A stretch of DNA of 64,000 bases from NCBI GenBank assembly GCA_016719295.1, contig JADKAF010000001.1:4464001-4528000 (forward strand). Direction: 5' to 3'. Below are positions 54,340 to 63,222 of this stretch, one piece after another. The translations under genes and the position numbers were made by a program. The stretch's first letter is position 1, and each line of letters begins with the position of its first letter. Under the pieces are notes generated by a model. It saw nothing but the letters and a program-made list of their open reading frames with translations. It was not told the DNA's origin and did not search any database. Source of the stretch: Planctomycetota bacterium (GTDB lineage Bacteria > Planctomycetota > UBA1135 > JADKAF01).

Positions 54340-55434
54340 CCGTGCTCGAGCTCATGATGCCCGATCTCCCATCGAGCTCCCGGATCCGTTCCCGGAGTCT
54401 CTCGATCGCTCACTCTCGCCTCGATTCGCCGACTCGACGGTCGTCCCACCGCTTCTCAGTCCTCGGAGTCGTTCGCCTTTCCTTCGGGTGCGCGCGTAGC
54501 GAAGCCGAAGCAAAGAGTGATGCCGAAGCTGTTCTTCAAACTCAGCATTTTCAACGTCCGCAGAGGAAGCCGCAAATCGTCTCTCCACATGCCACGCGAT
54601 CGCGCGGAGGGAGTGGAATTCCGACCAGGGACGGAATTCCCGCATCACGTGAAGCCGGGCTCGTCGTGATGCCAGCAAAGATTCTCGTCGCGCCCGCTTG
54701 ACGCCACGGAGAGTTGCGCTTTTGATCAGCACCTGTCGTTGCGAAGGGATGGCCGTGCACCATCGATCGATCTGCCGACGTCACCAGGTCGGACTTGCTC
54801 GCGTCTCAATGCGCGTGGAGTCGCGGCCGTCAGCTTCGGTCGCCTTTTCGACGTCCAACCAGCGCGAAGACTTAGATGCTCTGGTGACGCGACTCGACGA
54901 CGCGATTTCGTTGCATCGCGAGCCTAATGTCGGAACTCGAGCGTTCTCGCTTGGCGTTGTTCCGTGGCACGGCGCACGGGGATCGCGGCGAACCTGCCTT
55001 TGCGAGCCTGAGTCATGCCTTTTCCTGCCTGCGGCGCACCGGGCTGACATTGGCTCCGATTGGTCGTGCAATCGTGCCTGGCTTCAGGTTGCGCCTCATA
55101 CTGATGCCGGAGCCATGACTCATAGAATTTCTGATGGCGAGGCGAAGCCTCAGGTTTCAGACTCAGAGACCCGCGCATCGTTCCCTTCCGGTCTGCCTAG
55201 GAGCGCGCTCGGAACGGAACGATCCGGGGCTCGAATGCCGTGGCAACTGCGTTGGAGCGACGATCGGCATTGGGCGCGCAACGCAACAGGCGCGCTGGCA
55301 CGATCAGGCGGATGCTCTGCCGTCGCTGCAAGATTCTGCGGCTCTCGCCTCTGCGGTCCTGAAGGGCTGGCCACGATTCGCAAGAGTCGCCGGCATGTGC
55401 AGGAGCGAGGGAATTCTCCCTTGCTGGCGTTTCC
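54340..55434. other. About 1.1 kb without a convincing gene
   Basis: Several open frames exist (for example 54927-55118 and 55115-55438 on the plus strand) but none shows a domain or a good ribosome site. It contains the inverted repeat GGAATTCC ... GGAATTCC at about 54,610-54,640. The base composition is lower in GC than the region to the left. Confidence 0.35.
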
Positions 55435-55773
55435 ATGAACAACGAGAATCAGTCTTGGGGCGAGGATCCATGCTGGCCGGACTCCTTTCCGCGAGAATTC
55501 GAAAGGCTCAGCGACGACGCATTTATTGCAGCGCGTTCAGTGACAGTAAATGGCCGGGCATGCGTCATGCTACGCGTCTCTCTAAGATCATCCAAGGTAA
55601 GCGGAGCAAATGGACTGCAATCGGAGGAGGAGAGCCAGCTCGAATTTGGTCCATACGTCTTCGAGATTCGCAAAGTTATGCCTCGCGTAGAAGATTGCGA
55701 ATTGAACCCATGGGATCCTGCGCCTGAGGCGCAGACGTATATCTTCCTTCGCCTACTCCGTCCGGAGATCTGA
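55435..55773 (+). CDS. Hypothetical protein, 112 residues
   Basis: MNNENQSWGEDPCWPDSFPR, then a strand-rich part FIAARSVTVNGRACVMLRVS and FGPYVFEIRKVMPRVEDCEL, ending AQTYIFLRLLRPEI. The alternating-strand pattern is protein-like and the amino-acid mix is not the Arg-rich noise around it. Lower GC than neighbours, like the cassettes to the right. Family unknown. Confidence 0.5.
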   Translation: MNNENQSWGEDPCWPDSFPREFERLSDDAFIAARSVTVNGRACVMLRVSLRSSKVSGANGLQSEEESQLEFGPYVFEIRKVMPRVEDCELNPWDPAPEAQTYIFLRLLRPEI

Positions 55774-55959
55774 CCGGTCTCTTACGCCGCGCAGGCGGTC
55801 GATTATGCCGGGAACTTGAGCTGTCCTGCAAGGCAACTCTCCAGCTTGGATGGACGACTCGCCTCGAAATTTATGGCCATGACAGCTATGGCCGGAACGG
55901 GACCTCCGGGCCAGCTAGGCGAAGCTTCGCGGTGGCAATCCAGAAGCCCGTGTCGTGGT

Positions 55960-56781
55960 AGACCCGAACACTTCCGGAATCCGGCGATCGACCGGCCGGA
56001 GGAATCAGCCCGGCCGCGCTCTCGATAGGGTGGTTGGGGCATCCGGTGCAGCGGAATGGAGGACTCAGGATGGATTCGACCTGGCCTCAATTCGACGCCA
56101 CCCCTCAAAGGGGCGGCATCCTTGCACGGAAATCGAGCAACTTGGCGGTCCGAGTTCGCCGCTTGCGTTACTCACCCTGTGGCTGGGCCTAGAACAACTG
56201 CCTCTACGGCTTCAAGGTGCCGCGCGTTTCGGCCCAATGGGGCGGTTGACCAGTCTCTTTTTCGCATCTCTCCTCACCGAGGACCATACCATGTTCATCG
56301 GACAGACCATCGTCGCAGAGAACACCACCGGCACGACCGTGTACACGCCATGGTTTCCTCGCCAAGGTGACGCCTTCACCTCGTCGGTCGAAGTGATCGC
56401 GTTCTCGTCGACTGGGAACCTGGTGATCTCGATTCTGGACAAGGATCCGGACCAGACTGGGGACGCACCGAACGCGGCAGTCGGAAGCTTCGACACAATA
56501 CCGGAGTCGGAACTCCATCCAAGCGAGTGTCAGGCCTCAGGCCTCTCGTTCGCTACAAGATCGTTCTTCAGCGCGCCTCCGGGACCGGAACGATCTACGC
56601 CACGCTGCGCATGCTCGCGCCTTCCTGGGAGTCGACCGGCGCGCAGGGGGTGTAGCCATGACTATGATCGGTGAACTCATCGTAGCCTCGGTCGTCAGCG
56701 ACGTCCCCAAGCCGACGATCCTCTACACTCCCTGGATGCCACGGCAAGGGAACAACTTCACGTCGACCTTCGAGGTGATCG
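55960..56781 (+). repeat. Direct repeat shared with 60,690-61,509 (cassette copy 1)
   Basis: From about 56138 to 56781 the sequence is the same as 60865-61509 except for one missing T in this copy near 56,500; 55,960-56,137 matches 60,690-60,864 less well. It covers the leader with ACTCACCCTGTGGCTGGGCC, the first gene and the first 40 codons of the second gene. Beyond 56,781 the two copies diverge. Confidence 0.9.
56291..56656 (+). pseudogene. Cassette copy 1, first gene, frameshifted by one base
   Basis: Starts MFIGQTIVAENTTGTTVYTP and follows the intact copy at 61018 word for word to SVGSFDTI-type sequence near residue 70. There, ACACAATACCGG replaces ACACAATTACCGG: one T is lost. The other frame then carries the proper end (LVRYKIVL..., WESTGAQGV) to the TAG at 56654-56656. 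Either a recent mutation or a base-calling error. Confidence 0.85.
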
Positions 56782-57044
56782 CTATTAGCGGGACTGATGT
56801 TAAACTGACCGTCGACATCTACCAAAAGAATAAAGACGACACTGGTCAGGGCACCGCAAACGCGGTCACGGGAACGAACTTCCGAACGACGGTGGGTGTC
56901 CAGAGCTTCAGAAACACGAACTGCAAGCAGCTGGTACGATACCGCGCAACTCTGGATACGGATACCGCAGAGCCATCTGGGTCGTATACCATGTACGCGA
57001 TTTTCAGGGTTCTGATGCCGGCGTGGGAACGAACGGGAGCATAG
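56658..57044 (+). CDS. Cassette copy 1, second gene, 128-residue beta-rich protein
   Basis: MTMIGELIVASVVSDVPKPT, then ILYTPWMPRQGNNFTSTFEV, a variable middle (DIYQKNKDDTGQGTANAVTG) and the end AIFRVLMPAWERTGA. It is a paralogue of the first gene: both have YTPW-PRQG--FTS, LVRY and a W-E-TGA end. Predicted all-beta, no signal peptide. The N-terminal 40 codons are identical in DNA to the gene at 61386; the remainder has diverged. Function unknown; the shape suggests a small beta-sandwich subunit that may multimerise. Confidence 0.75.
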   Translation: MTMIGELIVASVVSDVPKPTILYTPWMPRQGNNFTSTFEVIAISGTDVKLTVDIYQKNKDDTGQGTANAVTGTNFRTTVGVQSFRNTNCKQLVRYRATLDTDTAEPSGSYTMYAIFRVLMPAWERTGA

Positions 57045-57068
57045 GATTCAAACCTCAGGTGGGTTCAC

Positions 57069-58175
57069 GTGAACACAGAATTCGAATTCATGCCCTCCGG
57101 TGGACTGTTTGATCATCCCGAATCGTGTGGCGGAGCCTGCGGTCCAGAGTGTTGCTCGCCAACTTCCCGTACTTCAGTGGATCGCGGCACCTCGGTGCCG
57201 CAATCTCGGTGGAGCGAAGCGACGCATCTATTCTCTGGTGAAGCTGCTCGGATCGTCGTACTCGGAGATCCGAGCAGTAGCAGAGTTCCATCGGATTCTC
57301 TGCGAATCAGCTCCTCGGACTACCTTCCCTTCTCGCCGGGAGTGCTGTCTTCGGGACTCTTGTTCGGAGAGGGGTGGGCGAGTAGCTCGACGGGCGGCGA
57401 GCCCATTGGCTCGTCGAGCACCATCCCTGATGGTGATAGCTCAGAGGAAGCCTGCCGGGAGAGTTGCACTTGCGAGCCATTCGTAAGCTGGAAAACGGTA
57501 GGAGGCTCGGCGGAGCTTCAGGCGTTGCTAAAGTGTTTTCGCGATGAGATCGAGAAGTCCCTCAAGATGACTTCGGGCTGCTGTGAGCAGCCGGAAACCG
57601 GTGACGAGGCCGCGTGCCCTGCACGCTCTTGCACCTTCGACTTCAAAGATGTAGGCGAAGTTTCTTTCGGAATTCTCGACCTGTATGGTTGCCTCGGCAT
57701 CTCGGCAGGAACTTCATTATTGAAAAATACTGAACCGTTCTACGCCGACATTACGAGTAGGAGTGTCGCGATTCTCGGCCCTAAGCTTCCTGCGTCCAGC
57801 GGATGGAAGAAGAGCGATGTCGACTACAATGGGGCCCAGCAAGATGGCATACTCGACACGACCATCTCTATTGACTTCAGGGCAGTGAGTAAGAAAGTAG
57901 TCGAGTGCGGCAAGACCGAGCAGATCAAAATAGAGTTTCGGAGTAAATCTGACGCAAGTAAGATCGCAACGTACATCGCCTCACTCGTTTGCGCGTACTG
58001 TGACGCGGATTGGGAGGCTGATTGGGAGGGCGACTACAGCACAGTGCATGATCGCGTAGTAGATCCGATCAACACGGACTCACCGAAGACTCCAACTGGA
58101 GGCGCAAGCGAGGATCCTCCCTACAATTGGGACCTTGATATAATCACCAAATTCGGAGGAGTAGGAGGCGGCTGA
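57069..58175 (+). CDS. Cassette copy 1, third gene: Cys-rich protein with unique C-terminal part
   Basis: A 368-residue protein starting MNTEFEFMPSGGLFDHPESC with cysteine pairs (CGGACGPECC), a Ser/Gly-rich linker to about residue 125, then EACRESCTCEPFVSWKTVGG and a beta-rich part (FDFKDVGEVSFGILDLYGCL; TTISIDFRAVSKKVVECGKT). No signal peptide. The start 'M..EF.F.P.G.L' and the phrase FSGEA recur in the gene at 61827, but the rest is unrelated. This N-constant, C-variable layout is that of polymorphic effectors. It starts 24 bp after the second gene. Composition is less GC-rich than the chromosome. Confidence 0.7.
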   Translation: MNTEFEFMPSGGLFDHPESCGGACGPECCSPTSRTSVDRGTSVPQSRWSEATHLFSGEAARIVVLGDPSSSRVPSDSLRISSSDYLPFSPGVLSSGLLFGEGWASSSTGGEPIGSSSTIPDGDSSEEACRESCTCEPFVSWKTVGGSAELQALLKCFRDEIEKSLKMTSGCCEQPETGDEAACPARSCTFDFKDVGEVSFGILDLYGCLGISAGTSLLKNTEPFYADITSRSVAILGPKLPASSGWKKSDVDYNGAQQDGILDTTISIDFRAVSKKVVECGKTEQIKIEFRSKSDASKIATYIASLVCAYCDADWEADWEGDYSTVHDRVVDPINTDSPKTPTGGASEDPPYNWDLDIITKFGGVGGG

Positions 58176-58176
58176 C

Positions 58177-59589
58177 GTGATAGGTCGTGTAACAAGAGAA
58201 TGTAATCATCGCAGTAGTAGGCGAATGCAGGCATTTCATCTACTCGGCGGAGCTGTGTTGATCGTTTGGAGCTGGACGGCTCTCGCGACAATCGCAATCG
58301 CGGTCTCAAGTTGTGATCGTCGCGTTGTCGTTTCAGAGTCCGTAGTCTTTGACGACGGCAGAACAGAACAGTGGGTGGCCTGCCCCGAGCGGGTCATTAA
58401 GCGAACATCGAGAGAAGGCGACTGGTTGGGATGGCATTCGCCGCGACCTGTCTCTCCTCCTGAGAGATGGGAACGTTTTCCAGAGCTGGGTGAATTGCGC
58501 ACGTGCGAGTTCGACGAGAGCGATTGGATAATCTACCGAAGAGAGAACTCCGAGTACTCTTTCGGATCGCGCACGGTTGCGAAATGCGGGGAGAGGTCAG
58601 TTGTGTTCTCGGAGCGGATAGAGATGACGAGGCTTGGGCTTGTCAACAGGCTTACCTGGCGAGGAGTAATTAGTGATCCCGTGGAACCAGAAGAGTGGCG
58701 GGAGAGCGCCATAGTGTTTTCGACTGAGATTAGCGAGCTAATCGCCACAATTGTTGCCACAGCAGCAAGCGGCGAAGGCCTAGATTGCCACGCGTATTGC
58801 CAGTGGCTTCGACCTACTCTGAAGAAGTGGCTGCTAGAATCAGTGACGGACTACTTTCGTCATCGACTGAGCGGTGGAGAGATTGAAGGCTTCAGCTGGG
58901 GTGCCGCAGAGATTTTGCATCGTCTGCCTGCTGCTGGGCGTGGCTGGGGAGAGAACGCGCTCAATGTAATGATGACGGCGGCGCCCGAGATTCGTAGCGA
59001 GAATCACGGAGTTCTTTCGCGCGAACAGGTAGAGGCCTTTCTGTCCGGCAAAGTTGGTTTGTCACGGAGCGAGCGTGAGCATGAGTGGCTTCCGCTGATG
59101 TTGAGTACTGAGCCCGCGCAGAGAGTAGTGAAGGAAAAGTACGGAAGCTTGGACTTGTTCGGACATAAAATGTCAATTCATTTTGCGCGACTCTTCGGAG
59201 TTGATGTCGCCGCCGGCGCGAGAACGACAATACTGCATAGGGTCTCGTTGCCTGGCGAGCTGATTGAGACCAACGGGACAAGGGTAAAGGAGCGCACCGT
59301 GGAGTGGAGCGTGGGTTGTTCATATGCCCATCCACGATTCTATGAACTCAAGGCTGTCGCGTTGGTATCGGCAAAGATGCCGAATGGACTCTTGCTGATA
59401 GATGAGTCACTGGATTCCATGCAGACGTATGTAAAATGCTGCGATTCCGATGAGAAACTGTTGGGCCTGCTCGAGCGTCATAGAGGGAGAGGCGTAATTA
59501 ATAGGATAGAGGAATACGTTGACGGGTTGGAGCAAGTGGACCAGGCTCTATACCGAAATGGGAAGCGCTTCCTAGGGTTGCTAAAATAG
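58177..59589 (+). CDS. Cassette copy 1, fourth gene: membrane-anchored protein, 470 residues
   Basis: Starts with GTG 1 bp after the previous stop, or ATG 58225. One N-terminal helix GAVLIVWSWTALATIAIAVS followed by SC could be a membrane anchor or lipoprotein signal. The large domain behind it has STEISELIATIVATAASGEG, CQWLRPTLKKWLLESVTDYF, MTAAPEIRSENHGVLSREQV and HKMSIHFARLFGVDVAAGAR. No family recognised. It is tightly coupled to the third gene, so the two likely act together; an immunity or partner role is an inference from order. Low GC. Confidence 0.7.
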   Translation: MIGRVTRECNHRSSRRMQAFHLLGGAVLIVWSWTALATIAIAVSSCDRRVVVSESVVFDDGRTEQWVACPERVIKRTSREGDWLGWHSPRPVSPPERWERFPELGELRTCEFDESDWIIYRRENSEYSFGSRTVAKCGERSVVFSERIEMTRLGLVNRLTWRGVISDPVEPEEWRESAIVFSTEISELIATIVATAASGEGLDCHAYCQWLRPTLKKWLLESVTDYFRHRLSGGEIEGFSWGAAEILHRLPAAGRGWGENALNVMMTAAPEIRSENHGVLSREQVEAFLSGKVGLSRSEREHEWLPLMLSTEPAQRVVKEKYGSLDLFGHKMSIHFARLFGVDVAAGARTTILHRVSLPGELIETNGTRVKERTVEWSVGCSYAHPRFYELKAVALVSAKMPNGLLLIDESLDSMQTYVKCCDSDEKLLGLLERHRGRGVINRIEEYVDGLEQVDQALYRNGKRFLGLLK

Positions 59590-59680
59590 TTGTCATCGGG
59601 CGAGGCGAGAGGTGGTGGCGAGGTGAGCCGGGCGTGAACTGCGCGGTGCTCCGTGTCAGTCCAATCCGGACATCCGGCGT

Positions 59681-59740
59681 TGCTCTCTCTCACGACATCC
59701 TGGCATTCCACGCCCGGATATCCGGCAAGCAGCTTCCAGC
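59681..59740 (+). repeat. End of an rve-type IS, remnant
   Basis: The reverse complement of this stretch is nearly the same as 7953-8015 (GGATATCCGGGCGTGGAATG, then GTGAGAGAGAGCA). No transposase adjoins; it is followed within 60 bp by an IS66 end. Confidence 0.65.
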
Positions 59741-59792
59741 TGGCGACCGACCGTGCTCCCCGTCAGCTCGAACCGGACTTTTCGTGTCGAGC

Positions 59793-59920
59793 GTAAGCGC
59801 CCGGTAGACCCATCTGTTTCGCCCCCGGCGGTTCTCGGACCATGCGCCGCATGTCCACGCACCGCCGAAGCCGCGCCGAACGGCGCGCCATCGTCCAGCG
59901 CCAGGCCCGCAGCGGTGTCG
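59793..59920 (+). pseudogene. Truncated IS66 left end with start of tnpA
   Basis: GTAAGCGCCCGGTAGACCCATC at 59793 is the IS66 end as at 6752 and 63714. The ATG at 59842 begins MRRMSTHRRSRAERRAIVQR and breaks after about 25 codons, where unrelated sequence follows. Confidence 0.75.
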
Positions 59921-60015
59921 TGTGGACGAAAAAGATGTCCCACTCCACGTCCCCGAGCAGGTGACGTGACCGCCTCGTCTCCGAGGCCGGGCAGAGCCCG
60001 GCCGGAGGCAGAGCG

Positions 60016-60402
60016 ATGGAAGCAGACAGAGCCGGGACGCCCGCCACCCGGGCGGGCGTAGATCGAGTGAAGAGGCGTCCGCGCCGAAGCGCGGCGTACC
60101 TGAAGGGCACGGAGCCCGCGGCGATCGTGGCACAGCGCTACGGCCTGCCGGTCTCGACGCTGTACGCGTGGACGCGCACGCAGCGCGAGATGAGCGGCGA
60201 GCCGGTGCGTCGTCGCCGACGCCGCGCCGGAGCGCAGCGTGCCTCTCCCACGCCGGCGCCGCGCCCGAGCTATCCACCGGAGGAGCGCAGCGCGGCGGTG
60301 TAAGTGTACGCGGGCTCGGAGCTGACGCAGCAGCACTTCGCGCGGACCTGGGGCCTCTCGACGAAGACGCTGCGTGTCGACGGTCGCCCATCCGGTACCA
60401 CC
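60016..60402 (+). pseudogene. HTH transposase N-terminal part with internal stop
   Basis: First HTH: AAIVAQRYGLPVSTLYAWTR. Then YPPEERSAAV, stop TAA (60301-60303), then VYAGSELTQQHFARTWGLST, KTLRV, a second HTH of the kind that precedes IS3/IS481-type catalytic domains. Broken again near 60,390. No catalytic domain. Confidence 0.55.
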
Positions 60403-60550
60403 CGAGATCGGCCATCCGGGCCTCGCAGAGCAGGCGCGAGAGCTCGCGGCGGCTCGCGGCGGAATGAGCACTGATCAGCTCGCGGATCTGTGCGAGCGCG
60501 GCACCGTCGATCTCGCGGCCGCGGTGCTTGAGAACCGTGTCCATGCGCAC
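60403..60550 (-). pseudogene. DUF4338-type transposon protein, N-terminal fragment
   Basis: From the ATG at 60550: MDTVLKHRGREIDGAALAQI, RELISAHSAASRRELSRLLC. The 'YRGR.I......IR.LI......SRR.LSR.LCE' start is that of DUF4338 proteins, found with transposons and in some defence loci. The frame joins unrelated DNA after LCEARMADLG. The upstream DNA at 60,560-60,630 recurs near 52,870-52,935. Confidence 0.55.
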
Positions 60551-60689
60551 GGTGTAGCAGGCGGCGGGACGGAACTCAGCGGGTGGCGCGGGAAATCACG
60601 CGGCTACGCGCCCTTGCCGCAGGGACACGGATGTCGAGTGGGACAGGCTTTCGCCCACATCATAATATGGGCGCTCGCGTCGTGGCGGA

Positions 60690-61509
60690 GCCGAAAACGT
60701 CCGGAAGCCGGCTTCTGACTGGCCGGAGGACCGGCCCTGCCGCGCTCTCGATAGGTTGGTTGGGGCATCCGGTGCAGCGGAATGGAGTACGCAAGATCGA
60801 TTCGATCTGGCCTCAATTCGATCTGCATCCCCCAAAGGGGCGGCATCCTTGCGGCGGAATCGGACAACTTGGCGGTCCGAGTTCGCCGCTTGCGTTACTC
60901 ACCCTGTGGCTGGGCCTAGAACAACTGCCTCTACGGCTTCAAGGTGCCGCGCGTTTCGGCCCAATGGGGCGGTTGACCAGTCTCTTTTTCGCATCTCTCC
61001 TCACCGAGGACCATACCATGTTCATCGGACAGACCATCGTCGCAGAGAACACCACCGGCACGACCGTGTACACGCCATGGTTTCCTCGCCAAGGTGACGC
61101 CTTCACCTCGTCGGTCGAAGTGATCGCGTTCTCGTCGACTGGGAACCTGGTGATCTCGATTCTGGACAAGGATCCGGACCAGACTGGGGACGCACCGAAC
61201 GCGGCAGTCGGAAGCTTCGACACAATTACCGGAGTCGGAACTCCATCCAAGCGAGTGTCAGGCCTCAGGCCTCTCGTTCGCTACAAGATCGTTCTTCAGC
61301 GCGCCTCCGGGACCGGAACGATCTACGCCACGCTGCGCATGCTCGCGCCTTCCTGGGAGTCGACCGGCGCGCAGGGGGTGTAGCCATGACTATGATCGGT
61401 GAACTCATCGTAGCCTCGGTCGTCAGCGACGTCCCCAAGCCGACGATCCTCTACACTCCCTGGATGCCACGGCAAGGGAACAACTTCACGTCGACCTTCG
61501 AGGTGATCG
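60690..61509 (+). repeat. Direct repeat shared with 55,960-56,781 (cassette copy 2)
   Basis: See the partner copy: 60865-61509 is identical to 56138-56781 apart from one T. The repeat starts at transposon debris on the left, which suggests the cassette was duplicated together with flanking DNA. Confidence 0.9.
61018..61383 (+). CDS. Cassette copy 2, first gene, 121-residue beta-rich protein
   Basis: MFIGQTIVAENTTGTTVYTP, WFPRQGDAFTSSVEVIAFSS, then SGLRPLVRYKIVLQRASGTG and the end APSWESTGAQGV. Intact here, frameshifted in the other copy. A paralogue of the gene that follows 2 bp later (shared YTPW-PRQG, LVRY, W-E-TGA). All-beta prediction, no signal. The leader from 60865 is perfectly conserved between the copies and probably carries the promoter; ACCGAGGACC supplies a ribosome site before the ATG. 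Function unknown. Confidence 0.75.
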   Translation: MFIGQTIVAENTTGTTVYTPWFPRQGDAFTSSVEVIAFSSTGNLVISILDKDPDQTGDAPNAAVGSFDTITGVGTPSKRVSGLRPLVRYKIVLQRASGTGTIYATLRMLAPSWESTGAQGV

Positions 61510-61772
61510 CGATCAGCGGGACGGATGTGAAGCTGACCGTCGATGTGTACGAGAAGAACATCGACGACACAGGCCAGGGATCGGCGAATACGCCCACAGG
61601 GACGAACTACAGATCCACGGTCGGCGTTCAGAGCTTCCGGAACACCAACTGCAAGCAGTTGGTTCGGTACCGTGCGGTACTGGACGTGGCGACGGCAGAG
61701 CCATCTGGATCGTACACGATGTATGCGATCTTCAGGGTGTTGACGCCGGCTTGGGAGCGGACGGGGGCGTGA
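61386..61772 (+). CDS. Cassette copy 2, second gene, 128-residue beta-rich protein
   Basis: The same length as the gene at 56658 with 100 or so identical residues; the first 40 codons are identical in DNA, the rest has diverged with many silent changes (DVYEKNIDDTGQGSANTPTG here). This divergence shows that the first part was recently homogenised or duplicated while the remainder is older. Ends LTPAWERTGA. It starts 2 bp after the first gene. Confidence 0.75.
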   Translation: MTMIGELIVASVVSDVPKPTILYTPWMPRQGNNFTSTFEVIAISGTDVKLTVDVYEKNIDDTGQGSANTPTGTNYRSTVGVQSFRNTNCKQLVRYRAVLDVATAEPSGSYTMYAIFRVLTPAWERTGA

Positions 61773-61826
61773 TGCAGTCGCCTGCAAGTGCGAGCGACGC
61801 CCCTTGAAGAGGTAAGAGGAACTCTC

Positions 61827-63056
61827 ATGCGCGATGAATTCGGTTTCCTTCCCGCTGGTACGCTTCTAGAAAGAGAATTCGCCTCTCCCGCGCCCGGCGC
61901 CGGCTGCAGCAACTCCTGTGGGGGATCTTGCAGCGGAGTTTCCTGCGGTGGATCCTGCGATTGTGCGAAGTGCAACCGACTGAACGGGAGTGCGAGCGAG
62001 CGCGTTCACATGGTCTCCGGAGAGGCTGATCAGTTAGAGTCTAGTTGGATTCGGGAATCCGAATCTGCTGCGAGCGTGTTCGAGTATTACCGTGATGGCC
62101 TGGGGGGACGGTCGGGCATGGAGTCGTCAGGAGTTTTCCTGGGTCAAGAGGGCCAATGGCAAGGCATGTCTGGCTTGGGTGACGACTTGGGCGCAGGCTT
62201 GGTGATCGGGGTAGCCGATAATCTAGTTGAACCGTTCCCTGTAAGCAGTTCGTCTGGCGGAGGTGGGCCGTGGTACAGCGCTGCAGACATCACGCGCTTA
62301 ATTACGCAGAAGTCGTGCTGTGTGGAGGTGTGGTGTGGGGAGTTGTATGATTTTTCGTTGGACGGCGTCATTTCTGTATTTCCTCATGGATTGCTCGAGG
62401 ATCAGTTATTTCGGCCATGTCATTGCTGGCTTGAGGTGCAAGACTGTGCCGGCAAGTGGGATCGCTACGATGTAATGAAGAATATGTGGGAGCCTCCACT
62501 GTGGCCTCAGGGGCCCGTGCCGTCTGGCACCTCGGATTTTTCGAAGACGAAGCCTTGGATGCAAGGGCAACCCAAGAAGCTGGGTGAGCATCTCCAGAAG
62601 AACTACAGGACGCTTCAGAGCTGGAGGCCCGGGCCATTTGAGACGTCCGAAGTGTTCTTCTGGCATAGGGACTGCTTTGATTGTAGCTCAAAGAGCCCTG
62701 AAGGTTCGGTCGAGATGCCCGAAGATTGTGAGTGTCTGACCGAAGAGAGAATATCCGAATATAAATTCAAGGATCAGTATCCATTCGATTTCGGAATATC
62801 GCGTGAGCTGCACTTGGGCGGCTCTAGGAATTCTAATTATTTCGTTCAAGCTGTTCTTAACCGATGCAATGTTCGGACTAATGGGGACCGCTCAAGGCCT
62901 CTGGCTCTGCCGCTCTGTGCCGTTGGCGCAGGCCCTGCAAGGCGCGGAAAGCACTCAGCGCATCTTGACTTTGGAAGGGGCCCATACCCTCCGAGTGCAG
63001 ATCCCGGGCCAGACTGGCCGGGCTATACTCGTGGCCGGGGAATCATGAATCGGTAA
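61827..63056 (+). CDS. Cassette copy 2, third gene: Cys-rich N-terminus with a different C-terminal domain
   Basis: A 409-residue protein from ATG 61827, preceded by GAAGAGGTAAGAGGAA. The N-terminus MRDEFGFLPAGTLLEREFAS matches the start of the gene at 57069; it is followed by a Cys/Gly run (CSNSCGGSCSGVSCGGSCDC). From about residue 170: CCVEVWCGELYDFSLDGVIS, FRPCHCWLEVQDCAGKWDRY, then YPFDFGISRELHLGGSRNSN, YFVQAVLNRC. The 'H.W.EV.D..G...RY.V ... SNSN.FVQ.VL' order resembles a family with a GPNSN motif of papain/NlpC-like or DUF3750-like type, which would be an enzyme acting on peptides or cell wall; the match is tentative. No signal peptide. Confidence 0.65.
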   Translation: MRDEFGFLPAGTLLEREFASPAPGAGCSNSCGGSCSGVSCGGSCDCAKCNRLNGSASERVHMVSGEADQLESSWIRESESAASVFEYYRDGLGGRSGMESSGVFLGQEGQWQGMSGLGDDLGAGLVIGVADNLVEPFPVSSSSGGGGPWYSAADITRLITQKSCCVEVWCGELYDFSLDGVISVFPHGLLEDQLFRPCHCWLEVQDCAGKWDRYDVMKNMWEPPLWPQGPVPSGTSDFSKTKPWMQGQPKKLGEHLQKNYRTLQSWRPGPFETSEVFFWHRDCFDCSSKSPEGSVEMPEDCECLTEERISEYKFKDQYPFDFGISRELHLGGSRNSNYFVQAVLNRCNVRTNGDRSRPLALPLCAVGAGPARRGKHSAHLDFGRGPYPPSADPGPDWPGYTRGRGIMNR

Positions 63057-63222
63057 AGCCTAGGAGGACCCGAGCGGAGAAGCGGCGGCCAAATTAGTTA
63101 GAAATAATTACGACGAGAGCTAGGCTTTCGGCGCAGTTGGTTTGTGTGTCATCATTGCGGCAATTGACCTTCTCTGGCCTGACTGGATCTGTCAAGGATT
63201 TTTGTTTCAAGAGGTTGGCAGG

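Noticed and set aside
54605..54645. GGAATTCC inverted repeat as a regulatory site
   Set aside because: No gene start is close enough on either side to give it a role; reported only as part of the gap.
54698..55438. Open frame of 246 codons on the plus strand
   Set aside because: No domain, no ribosome site, Ser/Arg/Gly-rich composition; not supported as a gene.
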